Shown here in pieces: positions 1-10,915 of a stretch of DNA of 64,000 nt. Source of the DNA: Diadema setosum (Eukaryota; Echinodermata; Echinoidea; Diadematoida; Diadematidae); assembly GCA_033980235.1 (NCBI GenBank), contig CM067065.1, positions 22,014,837 to 22,078,836 on the forward strand, in the 5' to 3' direction. The position numbers and the translations under genes are program-made. The notes under the pieces were generated by a model. That model was given only the letters and a program-made list of their open reading frames with translations. It was not told where the DNA came from and made no database searches. How positions within the stretch are numbered: position 1 is the stretch's first letter; the number at the start of each line of letters is the position of its first letter.

Positions 1-1281
1 GTATTTTGACCCCCCCCCCCCCAGCATCCTTTAGAGAAAGAGGATGTTACATAGAGTTAGGCAATTCTCCATTACTTCACTATGTAATATAGTTTCCATT
101 CGTGCTTTAGTCCTTTCCCTTATACAATGTAGTTCAATAACCCATAGCACAGTAACCCCAACACCTGTCCATCACCCATCATGTCAATAGGAGTCTTTAT
201 GTCAGACCACCAAGGTTAGTTTCCTCCTAACAACCCCACATCAAAGTATCCACTCCCATTGTGGTCAGAAAGTTATCACCCCTTGTCCAGTTCCCTTCCT
301 GCAAATCCATCTCCCATTACCCTCAACACTGTTCCTTTGTTTCAGGCCCCAAAATGAGTAAGACCACACCCTACGTTTCCATGCCTACGCTGAACTGACC
401 AATCATATTGTGTATGGACCATGCGCTTTTCAGGATGAGAATTTTCCCCAATTTTAGATGTAGTTTCTTAAAGTAGAACCAAGACTTCTATTCCAGGCTT
501 CAGCCAGATGGGAATGTAGCATTTCATCTGCTCTTTGACATGTGAATTTATCTGTGCTACCGGCATTGGAGATACTTGTAACTCGTATAACTCCTATGTT
601 ACACGTTTACTATTTTGCTGTCTGAGTTTCGGAACTCAGAAATAAACACTTCAACTGCATATTATATTTGGACTCCACAACTTCTTTATTTCGTTGATGA
701 CTTTAGCGTAATTGCATGTTTGAATCTGTACCTCTCCACAATGTCAAACACATGGCAACTTCGATCCCAAATGGCGCCTAGCGCGCCAATACACAACAAT
801 ATGATTACATCAGTTGGATTATATGCAGTTGTTTGTGGAAGAGATGACGTGTTTATGATCTTCGTACACAAGGTTAATCATTATGACAGTGTAAAATTGA
901 CTTATATGTATGTTCTAATGAGGAAACCATCTGATTTTAATATAATATGCATTGTTTGTATGCATGACATGACATTGCAGTATTCAGTGTTGCACAACTA
1001 CATGCAATTCCAGTATGCTGTAATTAACAAGCAGCAGTAACTCACGAGAGTGTTAGTTTGGTACACGTTGAATGGTACTAAAGTCGTACATGTTTTATCG
1101 CAGGTTGTGATGCTGATATAGCCATAGCATACTTTGTTTATGTGTTCTTATAATGATGCAACCATGGTAAACTCATGGAGTTATAAGGGTGAATTGGAAG
1201 AGGAATGTACAATGCTGTTCCAAAATATTGTGCCAAGGTATATAGAGTCCATTTGTGTTAAAACGTTAAATGCACTCTTTT
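1..1281. other. unassigned sequence upstream of the LTR
   Basis: There is no recognisable domain on either strand. A 141-codon open frame at 615-1040 resembles no family I know. If the LTR at 1292 is a 3' LTR, this stretch would be the tail of an LTR retrotransposon internal region, but I see no reverse transcriptase or integrase motif to prove it. A C14 homopolymer lies at about 10-22. Confidence 0.3.
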
Positions 1282-1469
1282 AGGGGGGAAGTGTTATGGA
1301 TACATGTGCATTGTATTGTCATTTCTGGGCACTTTATTGTTCCGCGGAGGAATATGTAAATAAAGAGTTCGACAAGATGACCGAGATCGACCAAACACCT
1401 TGTTTGAGAGTCTGGGTATTGTTGGTGGTTATGACGGTTCGTTAGGCCAAGTTAACCCCCGCCGTAACA
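1282..1469 (+). mobile_element. probable LTR with preceding polypurine tract
   Basis: A purine tract (aggggggaag, 1282-1291) directly precedes TGTTATGG, and the block ends in CGTAACA at 1469. It therefore has the TG...CA, and specifically TGTTA...TAACA, ends typical of Ty3/Gypsy-type LTRs. An AATAAA lies at about 1359. The 178 bp LTR is short. No target duplication is visible across it, so it reads better as a 3' LTR whose element extends leftwards than as a solo LTR. The family assignment is tentative because no coding region supports it. Confidence 0.42.
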
Positions 1470-1500
1470 ATATATACATATATGTATATATATATATATA

Positions 1501-1744
1501 TGAAGAGTTTGTTTGCAAAAACCGATAAGTCCATATTTGTCAAATGGAGATATTTGCGATTAAAGGTCAAGAAAAATAAAGAGAATAATAAGAAAATTTT
1601 TGCTTCTTTTGACCATAACTTCAAAATAGTACCTTTATGAGTAGTGACCAATATATCATTTAAAAGGTATTATTTTGTATTTTATGACAGATGCCGTACT
1701 TCAAAATCTTCAAAAATGGACTTACCGGTTTTTGCAAACAAACT

Positions 1745-1749
<5 letters not shown>
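1501..1749 (+). mobile_element. TA-flanked MITE, family 1, copy 1
   Basis: An approximately 249 bp element begins TGAAGAGTTTGTTTGCAAAA and ends with the inverted form of the same sequence, giving terminal inverted repeats of about 34 bp. It sits directly against (TA)n on both sides, consistent with insertion at TA as in Tc1/mariner-type MITEs. Two more copies occur in the window (1812-2060 and 7702-7952). Its open frames are by-products of the repeat. Confidence 0.8.
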
Positions 1750-1811
<62 letters not shown>

Positions 1812-2060
1812 TGAAGAGTTTGTTTGCAAAAACCGATAAGTCCATATTTGCCAAATGGAGATATTTGCGATTAAAGTTCAAGAAAAATAAAGAGAATAAT
1901 AAGAAAATTTTTGCTTCTTTTGACCATAACTTCAAAAATATACCTTTATATGTAGTGACCAATATATCATTTAAAAGGTATTATTTTGTACTTTTTGACA
2001 GAGATCGTACTTAAAAATCTTCGAAAATGGACTTATTGGTTTTTGCAAACAAACCCTTCA
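1812..2060 (+). mobile_element. TA-flanked MITE, family 1, copy 2
   Basis: This is a near-identical second copy in the same orientation, joined to copy 1 by a (TA)n tract at about 1748-1811. Two elements sharing one TA microsatellite suggest either repeated insertion into TA repeats or local duplication of the element. Confidence 0.8.
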
Positions 2061-2666
2061 TATATATATTCAAAAGCTACGTCTACCCTCTCTTCTTTAC
2101 TCTCGTGCATATCGTCGTATTAATAAAAAATACAATAGAAACAGGTTATATGGAACAACTTACATTCCAGCACCAAGAACGATATTTGACGTTCGTCGTA
2201 CTTCGTTGTCCGATCTTGGGTCAGGTGGGCTAGGAAAATTAAGGTCAGAATAGATATCCGTTGCAACACAGAAGTACAGAAGCAATTAACATTTTTTTTT
2301 CTGTGCCGGGGACATTGGACTCTATTTGCAAAGGTTAGGAATTTTATTTGCTATTCTGCCTTCATAGCAGGTAATAGTAATAGATCAAACAATCAAGTAC
2401 AGGAACACACTCTAGATATATTTATCGATACTTGTTTTGGTTTGTTTTTTTTTTTTCTTCATGAGAAGAAATGCTAACAAATAAAAATCCCATCTCTATT
2501 AATCAACACATGAATTCTAGACTGGGATTAATGACATATAGATTTGCAATGGAAAATTAGTTCGTTTGTTTGTTTGTACAAGACATTATGCTTCCATTCT
2601 GTTTAGGACTATTTGCATGTGTGTGACATAGAGCCTGTGAGTTTGTTGTCACTTTAAACATACAAA

Positions 2667-2668
<2 letters not shown>

Positions 2669-2711
<43 letters not shown>
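2669..2711. repeat. (CA)n microsatellite
   Basis: About 21 CA units. The open frames that cross it (Val-Cys repeats on the minus strand) are low-complexity artefacts, although one runs into the candidate AprA-like exon 3. Confidence 0.95.
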
Positions 2712-2714
<3 letters not shown>

Positions 2715-2767
2715 TATGCAGAAATATACACAAACCCAAATATGAAAATATATATATATATAATATG

Positions 2768-2835
2768 TATTTCCAGGCTAACAATATTAGTCGATACACT
2801 GGCCAGAGTAAATTCCACCACTGCAAATGTGTTGT
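2768..2835 (-). CDS. candidate exon 3 of the PhoPQ-related/AprA-like gene
   Basis: The minus strand reads DNTFAVVEFTLASVSTNIVS and a few more residues. This resembles the PhoPQ-related/AprA segment just after the GGS motif, where an acidic residue is followed by a helix of the form 'xxVALASxLAxxTGSIV'. A plausible acceptor (ggcag/acaac) lies at 2836. It accepts phase 1, whereas exon 2 appears to end in phase 2, so an exon is missing, a splice site is misjudged, or the gene is damaged. The frame then runs into TA/CA simple repeats with no clear donor. Later exons, with the 'PNQP...DD' region expected in the family, were not found and may lie outside the window. Confidence 0.35.
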
Positions 2836-3033
2836 CTGCCACATCAGCTTCAAAGTAGTGGCATGCCTTCTTCTTGTTCATGTCCGTTGATATGCGCGTT
2901 GAAAAAGAAACTGAACGTGTATGAATTAGATTCCATGTTAATACCTGTGTCTCTGAAGAGAAAATAATAAAAATCAAATCCCCATAAAACGATATATTTA
3001 TGTATAATGCTAATGATAGTTATTTTGACGCAC

Positions 3034-3148
3034 CTGCTATGTTGGGATCCACCGGTAATGAATAAGAACGCATGCTCAGTACTGATCAACCGATCAGGAA
3101 TCGTGATCGTCAGGTAATGCCACCAAATGGCACTGTCGGAGTCATTAT
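3034..3148 (-). CDS. PhoPQ-related/AprA-like protein, exon 2
   Basis: The 115 nt exon runs from an acceptor (acgcag/ataatg) to a donor (agcag/gtgcgt). It reads YNDSDSAIWWHYLTITIPDR and continues to 'HAFLFITGGSQHS'. The WWHYLTITIP and 'FLxxxGGS' motifs match the N-terminal region of the PhoPQ-activated pathogenicity-related family (PqaA; Dictyostelium AprA), as I recall it. Phase 1 entry agrees with exon 1, joining T to AT to give Tyr. The exon lies downstream of exon 1 on the minus strand, across an approximately 800 bp intron occupied mostly by a MITE. Confidence 0.75.
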
Positions 3149-3952
3149 CTGCGTAGCAAAGATACTTTGTAATCTTTCAATGATATAGTGAACACTTTTT
3201 TTTCGTAGCATGCAAATCAAATTACAATGAATATTTCAACAAATAATGTTCTGACTCACTTCACTTTCTTGCTATTAACGCCAGACAAATTATTATCGTA
3301 AATATTGCACACACACACACACACACACACAAATATGTGTTCAAACACAAATCAACGGAGCATATGGGATAAAACCTAAACACACTCAAAGATGATTAAC
3401 TCTTCATGTGCCATGGTGGAAACCCCCTGTGTGCCACGTTATTCTGAGACACGAAGGTAGTCATGCTTTGAGAAAGAATTCTGTTTTTCCAATTTGTATA
3501 ACTTCTACAAATTTCTGTTAAGATGGGCGTAATAGTAGGCAAAGTTAAAGAGGAATGCCAAGCTTTGTTTCGATATAAATTGTATGCCGACTCTATTTTC
3601 ATTTTTTTCTTTTAATGACCAGTTGCTACATTACTATGAAGGCATGACTTTTGGACATTAAACCGTGACAGAAACATAGAATTTACGAGTAAATCTAATT
3701 GGGAACATCGCTTGATAGTCGATCACCACATAGAATGCAACCCGTATATGAGAGGAACAAAAGCACGAGAAACGCTTTCATTGTGCCGCGGGATTAGCAG
3801 TAATTAGCGGTTTATCGATCGATCTTGGCGGCTTTGTTCGTTGAGCAGAATGTGCGAAGTTGGCACGCCGTCGACTGAGTCGGAGGTGCGAACGTGGCAC
3901 ATAAAGAGTTAAAGATAATGCTTTGAAACCCTATACGAAATATGCAACTCAC
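3149..3952 (-). other. intron 1 of the AprA-like gene
   Basis: The intron runs from donor ACAT/GTGAGT at 3952-3951 to acceptor CAG at 3149. It contains a (CA)n tract near 3308-3330 and a complete TTAA-bounded MITE (3396-3912), so most of its length is transposon. Confidence 0.65.
3396..3912. mobile_element. TTAA-bounded MITE, family 2, copy 1
   Basis: The element is bounded by TTAA at both ends (3396-3399 and 3909-3912), with terminal inverted repeats resembling CTCTTTATGTGCCAC. It is 517 bp including both TTAAs. TTAA target duplication is characteristic of piggyBac-type transposition. Other copies are at 20217-20726 (left end disrupted), 30764-31288 (intact) and 31805-32490 (diverged). It lies in intron 1 of the AprA-like gene. 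Confidence 0.8.
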
Positions 3953-4142
3953 ATGTAAGCCACTTCTGTGAAGTCATGTTGATGACATAGGTCGTATATT
4001 CGTCTGGAATGACATATTTGTTGAGGAGTGTAAAGCTGTAATAATCGTCGGGCGCATTAACGTAATCATCAAGTGGAGTTGCGCTTGCTACTGCTACCAA
4101 GCAGGCAACAAGCAGGACAAGACAGTTCGAAGAAGCCATCAT
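3953..4142 (-). CDS. PhoPQ-related/AprA-like secreted protein, exon 1
   Basis: This first coding exon starts at tandem Met codons (4142 and 4139) and gives a clear signal peptide: a short N-region, the hydrophobic core CLVLLVACLVAVAS, and likely cleavage before TPLDDYV. The mature N-terminus (TPLDDYVNAPDDYYSFTLLN, then 'TTYVINMTSQKWLT') matches the start of PhoPQ-related proteins such as bacterial PqaA and Dictyostelium AprA, where 'TPLDDYV' and 'NMTSQ.W' are hallmarks. AprA is a secreted proliferation repressor; the function here is unknown. The exon ends at a GTGAGT donor in phase 1, compatible with exon 2. Family membership is secure, but completeness of the gene is not, because only about a fifth of the expected length is seen. 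Confidence 0.85.
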
Positions 4143-4404
4143 TCTTGCAGGTCCGCTCTAAACGACACAGTGGTGTAAGCTGGTATTATGTTAGTACAAG
4201 TGTCGAAACTGTCTTTTCGGAGGCAAGGCAAGATTATCCTGTTGCATCAGCGTAAAGTACAAACGATTAGAATATCCAGTGTTTTCGTTATGCACTTACT
4301 GTAGCTTTTAAAAATAATGATATCAGTGCTGATAAGTTTGTTTAGAGCAAGTGGAGTGGTGGCTTGTCAGTGGTTTGCACAAAAGTCAAGTGGAAAAAGT
4401 CGGT

Positions 4405-4485
4405 GCATACACGCACACACACCTACATAGACAGACAGACAGACACACACACACAGACAGACACACACACAGACACAGACACACT

Positions 4486-4516
<31 letters not shown>

Positions 4517-4530
4517 CCACACCCACAAGC
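4405..4530. repeat. CA/CAGA microsatellite
   Basis: A compound (CA)n and (CAGA)n tract lies upstream of the AprA-like exon 1. Threonine/histidine-rich open frames across it are artefacts. Confidence 0.95.
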
Positions 4531-4625
4531 ACAGCCGCTGAATGTTGATAACGTACTACCAATAAACAATCTCCCCTTATGCAATAATTGCTAATGAAAC
4601 TCAAATGAAGGTAATGTCATGTCAG

Positions 4626-4670
4626 TCAGGATATCTACAGATGATCTTAGCCAAAAGGCCGAGAAGAGAT
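4626..4670 (-). pseudogene. U2 snRNA 5' fragment
   Basis: Read on the minus strand from 4670, the sequence is ATCTCTTCTCGGCCTTTTGG followed by CTAAGATCA. This is the conserved 5' end of U2 snRNA (ATCGCTTCTCGGCCTTTTGG, then CTAAGATCA) with one difference. Similarity fades over the next 20 nt, through the branch-point-pairing GUAGUA region, and the stem-loop II and Sm-site sequences are absent. This is a truncated pseudogene, of a kind often produced by abortive reverse transcription. Confidence 0.8.
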
Positions 4671-4679
4671 CTGGTTGTT

Positions 4680-7600
4680 ATGCGAATAGATTAGATTGAG
4701 AGATTATTTAGAAATTATACACCATTCTAAGTGTTTTGTATCTTTTTTTTGGGGGGGGGGGGAGCAAAAGGGCAAAAAATAATAAAACATTCATATCCAC
4801 ATCATTCGAGGCATCTAGAGGTTTGTTCATTTCGATGGATCTTCAACATGATACAAAAACTTTTCATATTGAAGCATAACATTCTGTATACCAAGAAGTA
4901 AATAGAAACCTTTAAATTATTTGTTTGTATGATCATAAGGACTTGGCTATACGTGGAAAAGCCCCCTTGTCCAAAAAAAGATAGATACGTTTAGAATTAA
5001 ACTTGCCACGCCATAACACCTTCAGAACAATTAAATCGTAACTTTATACCGAAAACAACGTAAAGGAAAAAAAAATTCATGTACAGTTGTAAGATAATAA
5101 CTTTGTTTGACAGGACATGAACAAGATAAGAGAGTAAACTTGTCTTACAGAAAGTCGCCATGCCCTGACTGATATGAAGAATATGCTATAAAAATTCAAA
5201 TTTTACTCACCTGTGCTTGAATTAGTGCTTGGATTTTGCGTTTTGTTTGTTTGTTTGTTTTGTTTGTTTGTTTTTTGTTTTGTTTTTGTTTTTTGTTTTT
5301 TGCACAGGGCCTGTCGGTAGAGTTTTGTTACACCGTTAAGTCCATCTGCCACAAGAGGGAGTACTTTTCGATTTTTTTTTTTTTTTTTTTTTAGCACCGA
5401 CTGCTCCATCCGTTCTGTATGCATGCAATGACCATCGATGATGTTACTGGATACTTGATTTGCTTAGGGATATACACAAATATCCTCCCGAATCCTATTA
5501 TCATAATCATGATTCGTTTGCTAGTGAGCTGGTATATGCGGTGACATCATGCACTGAATCTTGAAGAAGTGCGCATTCGTATCCATTTGTTGAAAATATA
5601 TGGTATCAAACTCAATTTTGACAAGGTTGATCAGACACACCTATTTTGGGTTCTCACATAAAATCAAGACATAAATTGGAAGTATTAGTAGAGCGATTTC
5701 GTGTGGATTTTCCTCGTATAGATATTGCGAGTATCTTTTACGACACATACATATATTAAATCATAACTATATTGAAACGGCATACTGGTGTCTTAATTCC
5801 ATTATGTATACACAGAGTAAAATCAGACACGTTTGTTTGTGTGTTTGTTTGTTAGTTTGTTTGTTTCCGACCTACCAAAAAGATCAAACACCCTGTGAGA
5901 CTGCAGTGCGCCATATCGCGCAATGTTCACACTGCCCATGTATGAAAGACTGAACCATTCATGATCGTTTTTTATCTCTTATTCGCTGTTAAGCCTGCAG
6001 GTAAAAAGCAAATATGAACTTTGCGCACGAACTGATTTATGTGGTAAAGGATTCATTCTGCGGCTATAGCTTATTGTCCTAATATTATATTGTTAGGTTC
6101 CGAATTTCTCATCCATTGTTTGCCTAGTTTGCAAGCACAAAACCTCATCGGTCCTACACAAGTCTGCGCTGAAATAGACGACATGCACCACTAGCACTGC
6201 CTATTCTGTAGTTGTTCTTTATATTTCATGCAGAGACCCTGGGAGAGCTTTGGCACAGTCTCCTTGACAACCGACAAGAGACTGTGCTTGCAAGCTATTG
6301 TTAACCCACTATTGATTATCAAGGGCGTCGTGTCATGCTATCACGCCATGAGAATATAAATGCTAACCATGTAGTTTATATAAAGGGAGGAAAAGAGGAA
6401 ACCACATAACATGTAACGAGTTGGGATAATGAATGCCTTCCCCGTGGATGCTCTTTTCTATTTCTTTATTTTCTTTTTTTTTTTTTTTTTTTGGGGGGGG
6501 GGGTTGATTACATATTGCGACAACTTTGGGTCAATAATACTTCATCGCAGAGTTCTAACTAATATTTTGGATTAAATGGGATTAAAATCAAATACAGCAT
6601 CAGTCACAGTTCTACGACGTATACTTTGGAGATTGAGGAAGTTGTGTGTATGAAATTGTGTATAGTATGCATATCTATACACATATTGCATTCATCATCC
6701 CCTATAAGACAAAAAGTGCCATGATATATGCTAAACCATTACATTTCATAAGTGTCTCATTTCTGTCTTTTTGAAGCTATCCGCCTTGGATATCTCTTGT
6801 ACATTTAGTGCTTGTTCGTTATTGGGCGTTGGACACTCTCTGCTAGTCTGTTCACGTTCCCAGGACGTGAAATAGACTCCAAAGTCTAAAGATTCCAGAG
6901 TCTAAAGAGGGAAACAAAATGTATAATGAGACACATTCAAAGATCATTCATGCTACTCCTCATTGTTCAACGTGAAGGGTCATAGGCCAACCTCCCACCC
7001 CCTCCACCCACACACACACAGGAAACTTTGAAAGAAAGATAACAAAATATGAATGTATTCTTTAGACTATTTTTTTTTTTTGATCAAAGGGCATGTAGAC
7101 ATGGATTACTGCACAACAATAACGACTCGTTAAAAAAAAAAATGTATATGCTGGATCAGTGTAAGCCAATGTACCAATGTAACACTGAGATCACAGTCTG
7201 ATTAACGTGGTTGTGACATTGGACTTTCCAAGCCATTAGGGATCTCTCGATAACGTCCTCGTTGAGGTAAGGCTGCATCAGTAGATTTAACACTTATATC
7301 GTTGACTCATTTGGTTTGTTTCACTCCCTTAGTAATGCTGCATATTACGAAACAACATTAAGTTCGAATGACATACGATTCGACAAGTACAGAAGAGAGA
7401 GAAAAAAGGAAACTAGTTTAGGAGCTGTGACATCATAATGAAATGAACACGTTTAAAACTTTTGTCAAATAGGTTAATATACCACTACTGGATGAATCAT
7501 GAGGAGCATTACATAATGGATGCTTTAGATGAATCAAAGTAGCAGTAATAGTATCGATAATATCGATAATATCAATCATTCAAAGGTGTATCTGATGACT

Positions 7601-7701
7601 GATGTTTGACATAGGCCCTTCTGTCTTTTACCTTTGCTTAGTCATATGAAAGTATAAGTAAAGGAAATATTAAGGAACAGGGTATGTATTATATGTGCAT
7701 A
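4680..7701. other. non-coding region, no gene seen
   Basis: I see no exon with a recognisable domain. It holds poly-T/poly-G junctions (about 4742-4762 and 6475-6503), (GTTT)n-type tracts near 5240-5300 and 5830-5870, and a perfect 10 bp stem hairpin at 6252-6286. Confidence 0.5.
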
Positions 7702-7952
7702 TGAAGAGTTTGTTTGCAAAAGCCGATAAGTCCCATATTTGTCAAATGGAGATATTTGCCATTAAAGGTCAAGAAAAATAAAGAGAATAATAGGAAAAAA
7801 TTTTGCTTCTTTTGACCATAACTTCAAAAATATACCTTTATATGTAGTAACCAATATATCATTTAAAAGGTATTATTGTGTACTTTATGACAAAGACCGT
7901 ACTTCAAAATCTTCAAAAATGGACTTATAGGTATTTGCAAACAAACTCTTCA
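7702..7952 (+). mobile_element. TA-flanked MITE, family 1, copy 3
   Basis: This is a third copy of the approximately 250 bp element with TGAAGAGTTTGTTTGCAAAA-type inverted ends, same orientation as the first two, flanked by AT-rich sequence and then a (GT)n tract at 7970-7985. Confidence 0.8.
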
Positions 7953-9877
7953 TATATACATCATATATGTGTGTGTGTGTGTGTGCATGTGTTTGTGTAT
8001 AAGTCGCGTAAGTGACGTTTGCTTCTCTTGTCGAAATTATTGGAAAGTATCGTTTTAAGTTGTATTCGGCGGATAAAGCACCTGTAAATTAGAAAGAACT
8101 CGCGACGTGAAACTCCTGGCTTTCATGTCACAGTGATTAATGTGCATAGGGCCCACTCCAATTCCGTACTTCAAGAGTTAATAAAATCATTGTTATAGGC
8201 CTACTTAAACGGAAATTATCTCTTTCAATGCTGTTTCATTTGCTTTGGTTGTGCCTCTGTGTCCCTCGGTTTCTGGAAAGTAGCAGGTGAGCCTTTACTG
8301 TCAATTGCACTGAGTTCTTGCGAATTCATTATCGGTAAAGACATAGCTTAATGCTACTTTCCCAACATTAATATCTGACAGGCTTAGTTTAAAACCTTGA
8401 GCTGGATTACGAATTGTGACATGTCATCGACTAAAATCTGTGTTAACGTGAGAATGATCAGCTCAGTGATACTTTAGTAAAGTACATTTTTACCCTTAGT
8501 GTTCCACATTATTTAGTTTTGAAACGTTTTATGTCTGGAATTTAGGCACATTTGATCCAATAGTGCAGGAAGAGTTACAGACAAATTGGTCCCTTAAAAA
8601 AAAAACACTAGGGTTATTTAGGAGTGTGTGAAACATCTCTGCCGCATGCGTAAGTGTTGTTATTCCTGGACTATTTGCTGTCTAATGCCCTGGCACTTTT
8701 TGTGAGACATTTTTTTTTTATCATTATCATTGTTATTAGTACTGCAGCATATGATTTATCATTCATCCAAACTTTATTACAGAAGAATGGGTTATATCCT
8801 TCAGTATTCTATGTTCTTGTTCATTTTCTATGTTTTGCTCATTTTTTTTTTTTTTTTGTACCCGTTCTCCTCGTCTCAATTTTTGCACTCCATTTTGATT
8901 TGGATTTGTATTTAACGTTGTTTTAAACTGGGCTCCACCATGTTTTTTTAAGCATTTCCCCCGACTCCAACTTTCATAGAAGGACTGTCCATTGTTGTTC
9001 ATTATGATTGCAATATTCTGTTTGCTTCCTAGCTGGGTATCATGTATTATTTCAGTTTGATATATTTGACGTATTTTTCTCCGAGATATATGAGAATAAT
9101 AAAAATCAAATTATTATCACTATTATTGATTATCAGTTTTTTTTCATCATCATTATTATCATCATTATTCTTAACATTACTACTAGTCTTTCTTTGTGTG
9201 TGTGTGCGTGTGTGTGTGTGTGTGTGGTTCGGTTCGTACATCAGTAGAAGCAAGAAATTCTGAATTCTACATTTTTCCATAATTATGACAAAGGAGCTCA
9301 AACAATAGAATATAGTACAGCCACCCTTTGAGATTCAGTAACACGATAATTCTTTACAGGCACTCTCAAGGTCCAAAGTAATTTGACAAGTAACCATTAT
9401 TTCATGTTTCTTATGTATGCAGATTTGTTTAGCCTTACCCAGCACTATATTCAAACTGGAGTTAGTCATATTATGTATTTATACACATGTATTGAATTTA
9501 TTGCACGTCATGCAGACTTGGTTTAAAAAAAAATATATGATAAAGATATAATAATTAAAAAAAAAAAAACTTCCTTGCAAATATCTGGTACGGTAAGTTG
9601 TGCCGAATCGCAAATACCCTTTGACAGCAAAGTCTAAATAACATGAAGAATAGCAAAAGTGTCACGTTCATTTTTTTTCCATGACAGTATTCGTTAATAT
9701 TCCTGGAAACATTAATCACCCTTATTAGAGTATGAGTTTCATGTTTTATTTTTCGCACATAATACGTTATTTTACTTTCGTTTGATTCTAAGTTTTTCTA
9801 TTTCCCTGTTTACTGATGTTCATGTTTCTTTTATTTCGTTTAAGCATACATCAGGATATATCCAATTCTCTTATGGC
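7953..9877. other. intergenic region, no gene seen
   Basis: The region is AT-rich with poly-T, (ATT)n and (GT)n tracts (9197-9226). No exon, RNA gene or transposon end was recognised. It would contain the promoter of the Ig gene that starts at 9878, but I cannot point to a defined element. Confidence 0.4.
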
Positions 9878-9938
9878 ATGGAAAAAATGGAATGGTCTAT
9901 ACTCTGGATTGTCCTCTTCATACATGCGTCTTGTTTAG
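9878..9938 (+). CDS. signal-peptide exon of the Ig receptor
   Basis: Start ATG at 9878 (ggcATGG context, good for initiation) reads MEKMEWSILWIVLFIHASCL, a typical signal peptide with a hydrophobic core of about 12 residues. The exon ends TTAG/GTATGA in phase 1. The next exon enters in phase 1, the usual arrangement for a secretory leader exon followed by an Ig exon. A second in-frame Met sits three codons downstream. Confidence 0.75.
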
Positions 9939-10540
9939 GTATGACAAAAATATCAGACTTTTCGATTATAAACAATCAACAAAGAAACAATCAAAGCTGT
10001 TCAGACAATGTAACAAGTCATAGTTAGATAAGACTTGACAGGGTGTCTTTAATATTGTAACAGCATATGGTCAATATAGGGAGCCATATGGTCATATGTG
10101 TCTGTTTAGGCAATATTAACATGGCAACATGTATGAAATATAAATGGCAACAACGGAAATGCAATCAAGATAAATTTTTATGAACGTTAACACAGAATCA
10201 AAAGCCTTGAACAATCAAGGGAAAGTACACTGTAAGAATTAATGAAGGGTATCATCGAAAAACAAGGTTATACAAAGGATGACTGAGGCAGTGATGTTAT
10301 AGGCTTGACCTACTATAGACTTTTTATCATGTTGTCGGGAAATTGCTGCAATAACATTCCCACGTTTTTGTTATCTTTTTTTTTTCTTTTACTTTACTTG
10401 TCATTACGTGAAACGAACAGTATATGAGTTGTATTGTTTGGTTTGTTTTCTTATTTGGTGTTTTTTTCTGCATTTTTGGGAATCGCAGCCTTTTCCATTC
10501 CCTTATTATTTTTCGTTGATGGTTTGTCATTGTCACACAG

Positions 10541-10915
10541 GGTTCGTGGCTTCCGATGTGCATGTACAATCCAACTCGGGTCAAGATGTCGTGCTTCAGT
10601 GTTCACTGCAGAATGCTGACGTGTTTGTGCAGTACTGGCAGTATTCTGTTACAACAGAGTCATTGTCAACATGTCGAAACCAAAGCTTCGTAGAGCTTGT
10701 AACAGAAAATCGACTTGACGGTATTATTCAATACAGTGCTAACTTGACGAATGAGTTCAAAGCAAAACTCATCTTGAAGGCCGATTTCGATGTAATACTT
10801 TTAAACGTCTCTCAGTATGATGCGGGGTGCTACAGGTGTGGCAAATCTTTGTATGACGGCCAGGAGCTCCTCGACAATTCGACCATCTTGAACGTTTTGC
10901 ACAGCTATGATACCG
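10541..10915 (+). CDS. V-type immunoglobulin domain exon
   Basis: This single 375 nt exon (acceptor tgtcacacag at 10540, donor ACCG/GTGACG at 10916) encodes about 125 residues in phase 1-1. Ig hallmarks appear in order: strand-B Cys (VVLQCSL), strand-C Trp (VQYWQY), the strand-F signature DAGCYRC with the Tyr-x-Cys partner, and a strand-G tail. At least four N-glycosylation sequons are visible (NQS, NLT, NVS, NST), so the domain is very likely extracellular. The ligand is unknown. Innate immune recognition or cell adhesion are both possible and I infer neither. An Ig exon flanked by phase-1 introns is the standard shufflable unit. Confidence 0.85.

Noticed and set aside
615..1040. 141-codon open frame upstream of the LTR
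   Set aside because: No retroelement or other motif. The composition (many Met, Tyr, Ile) looks like AT-rich non-coding DNA.
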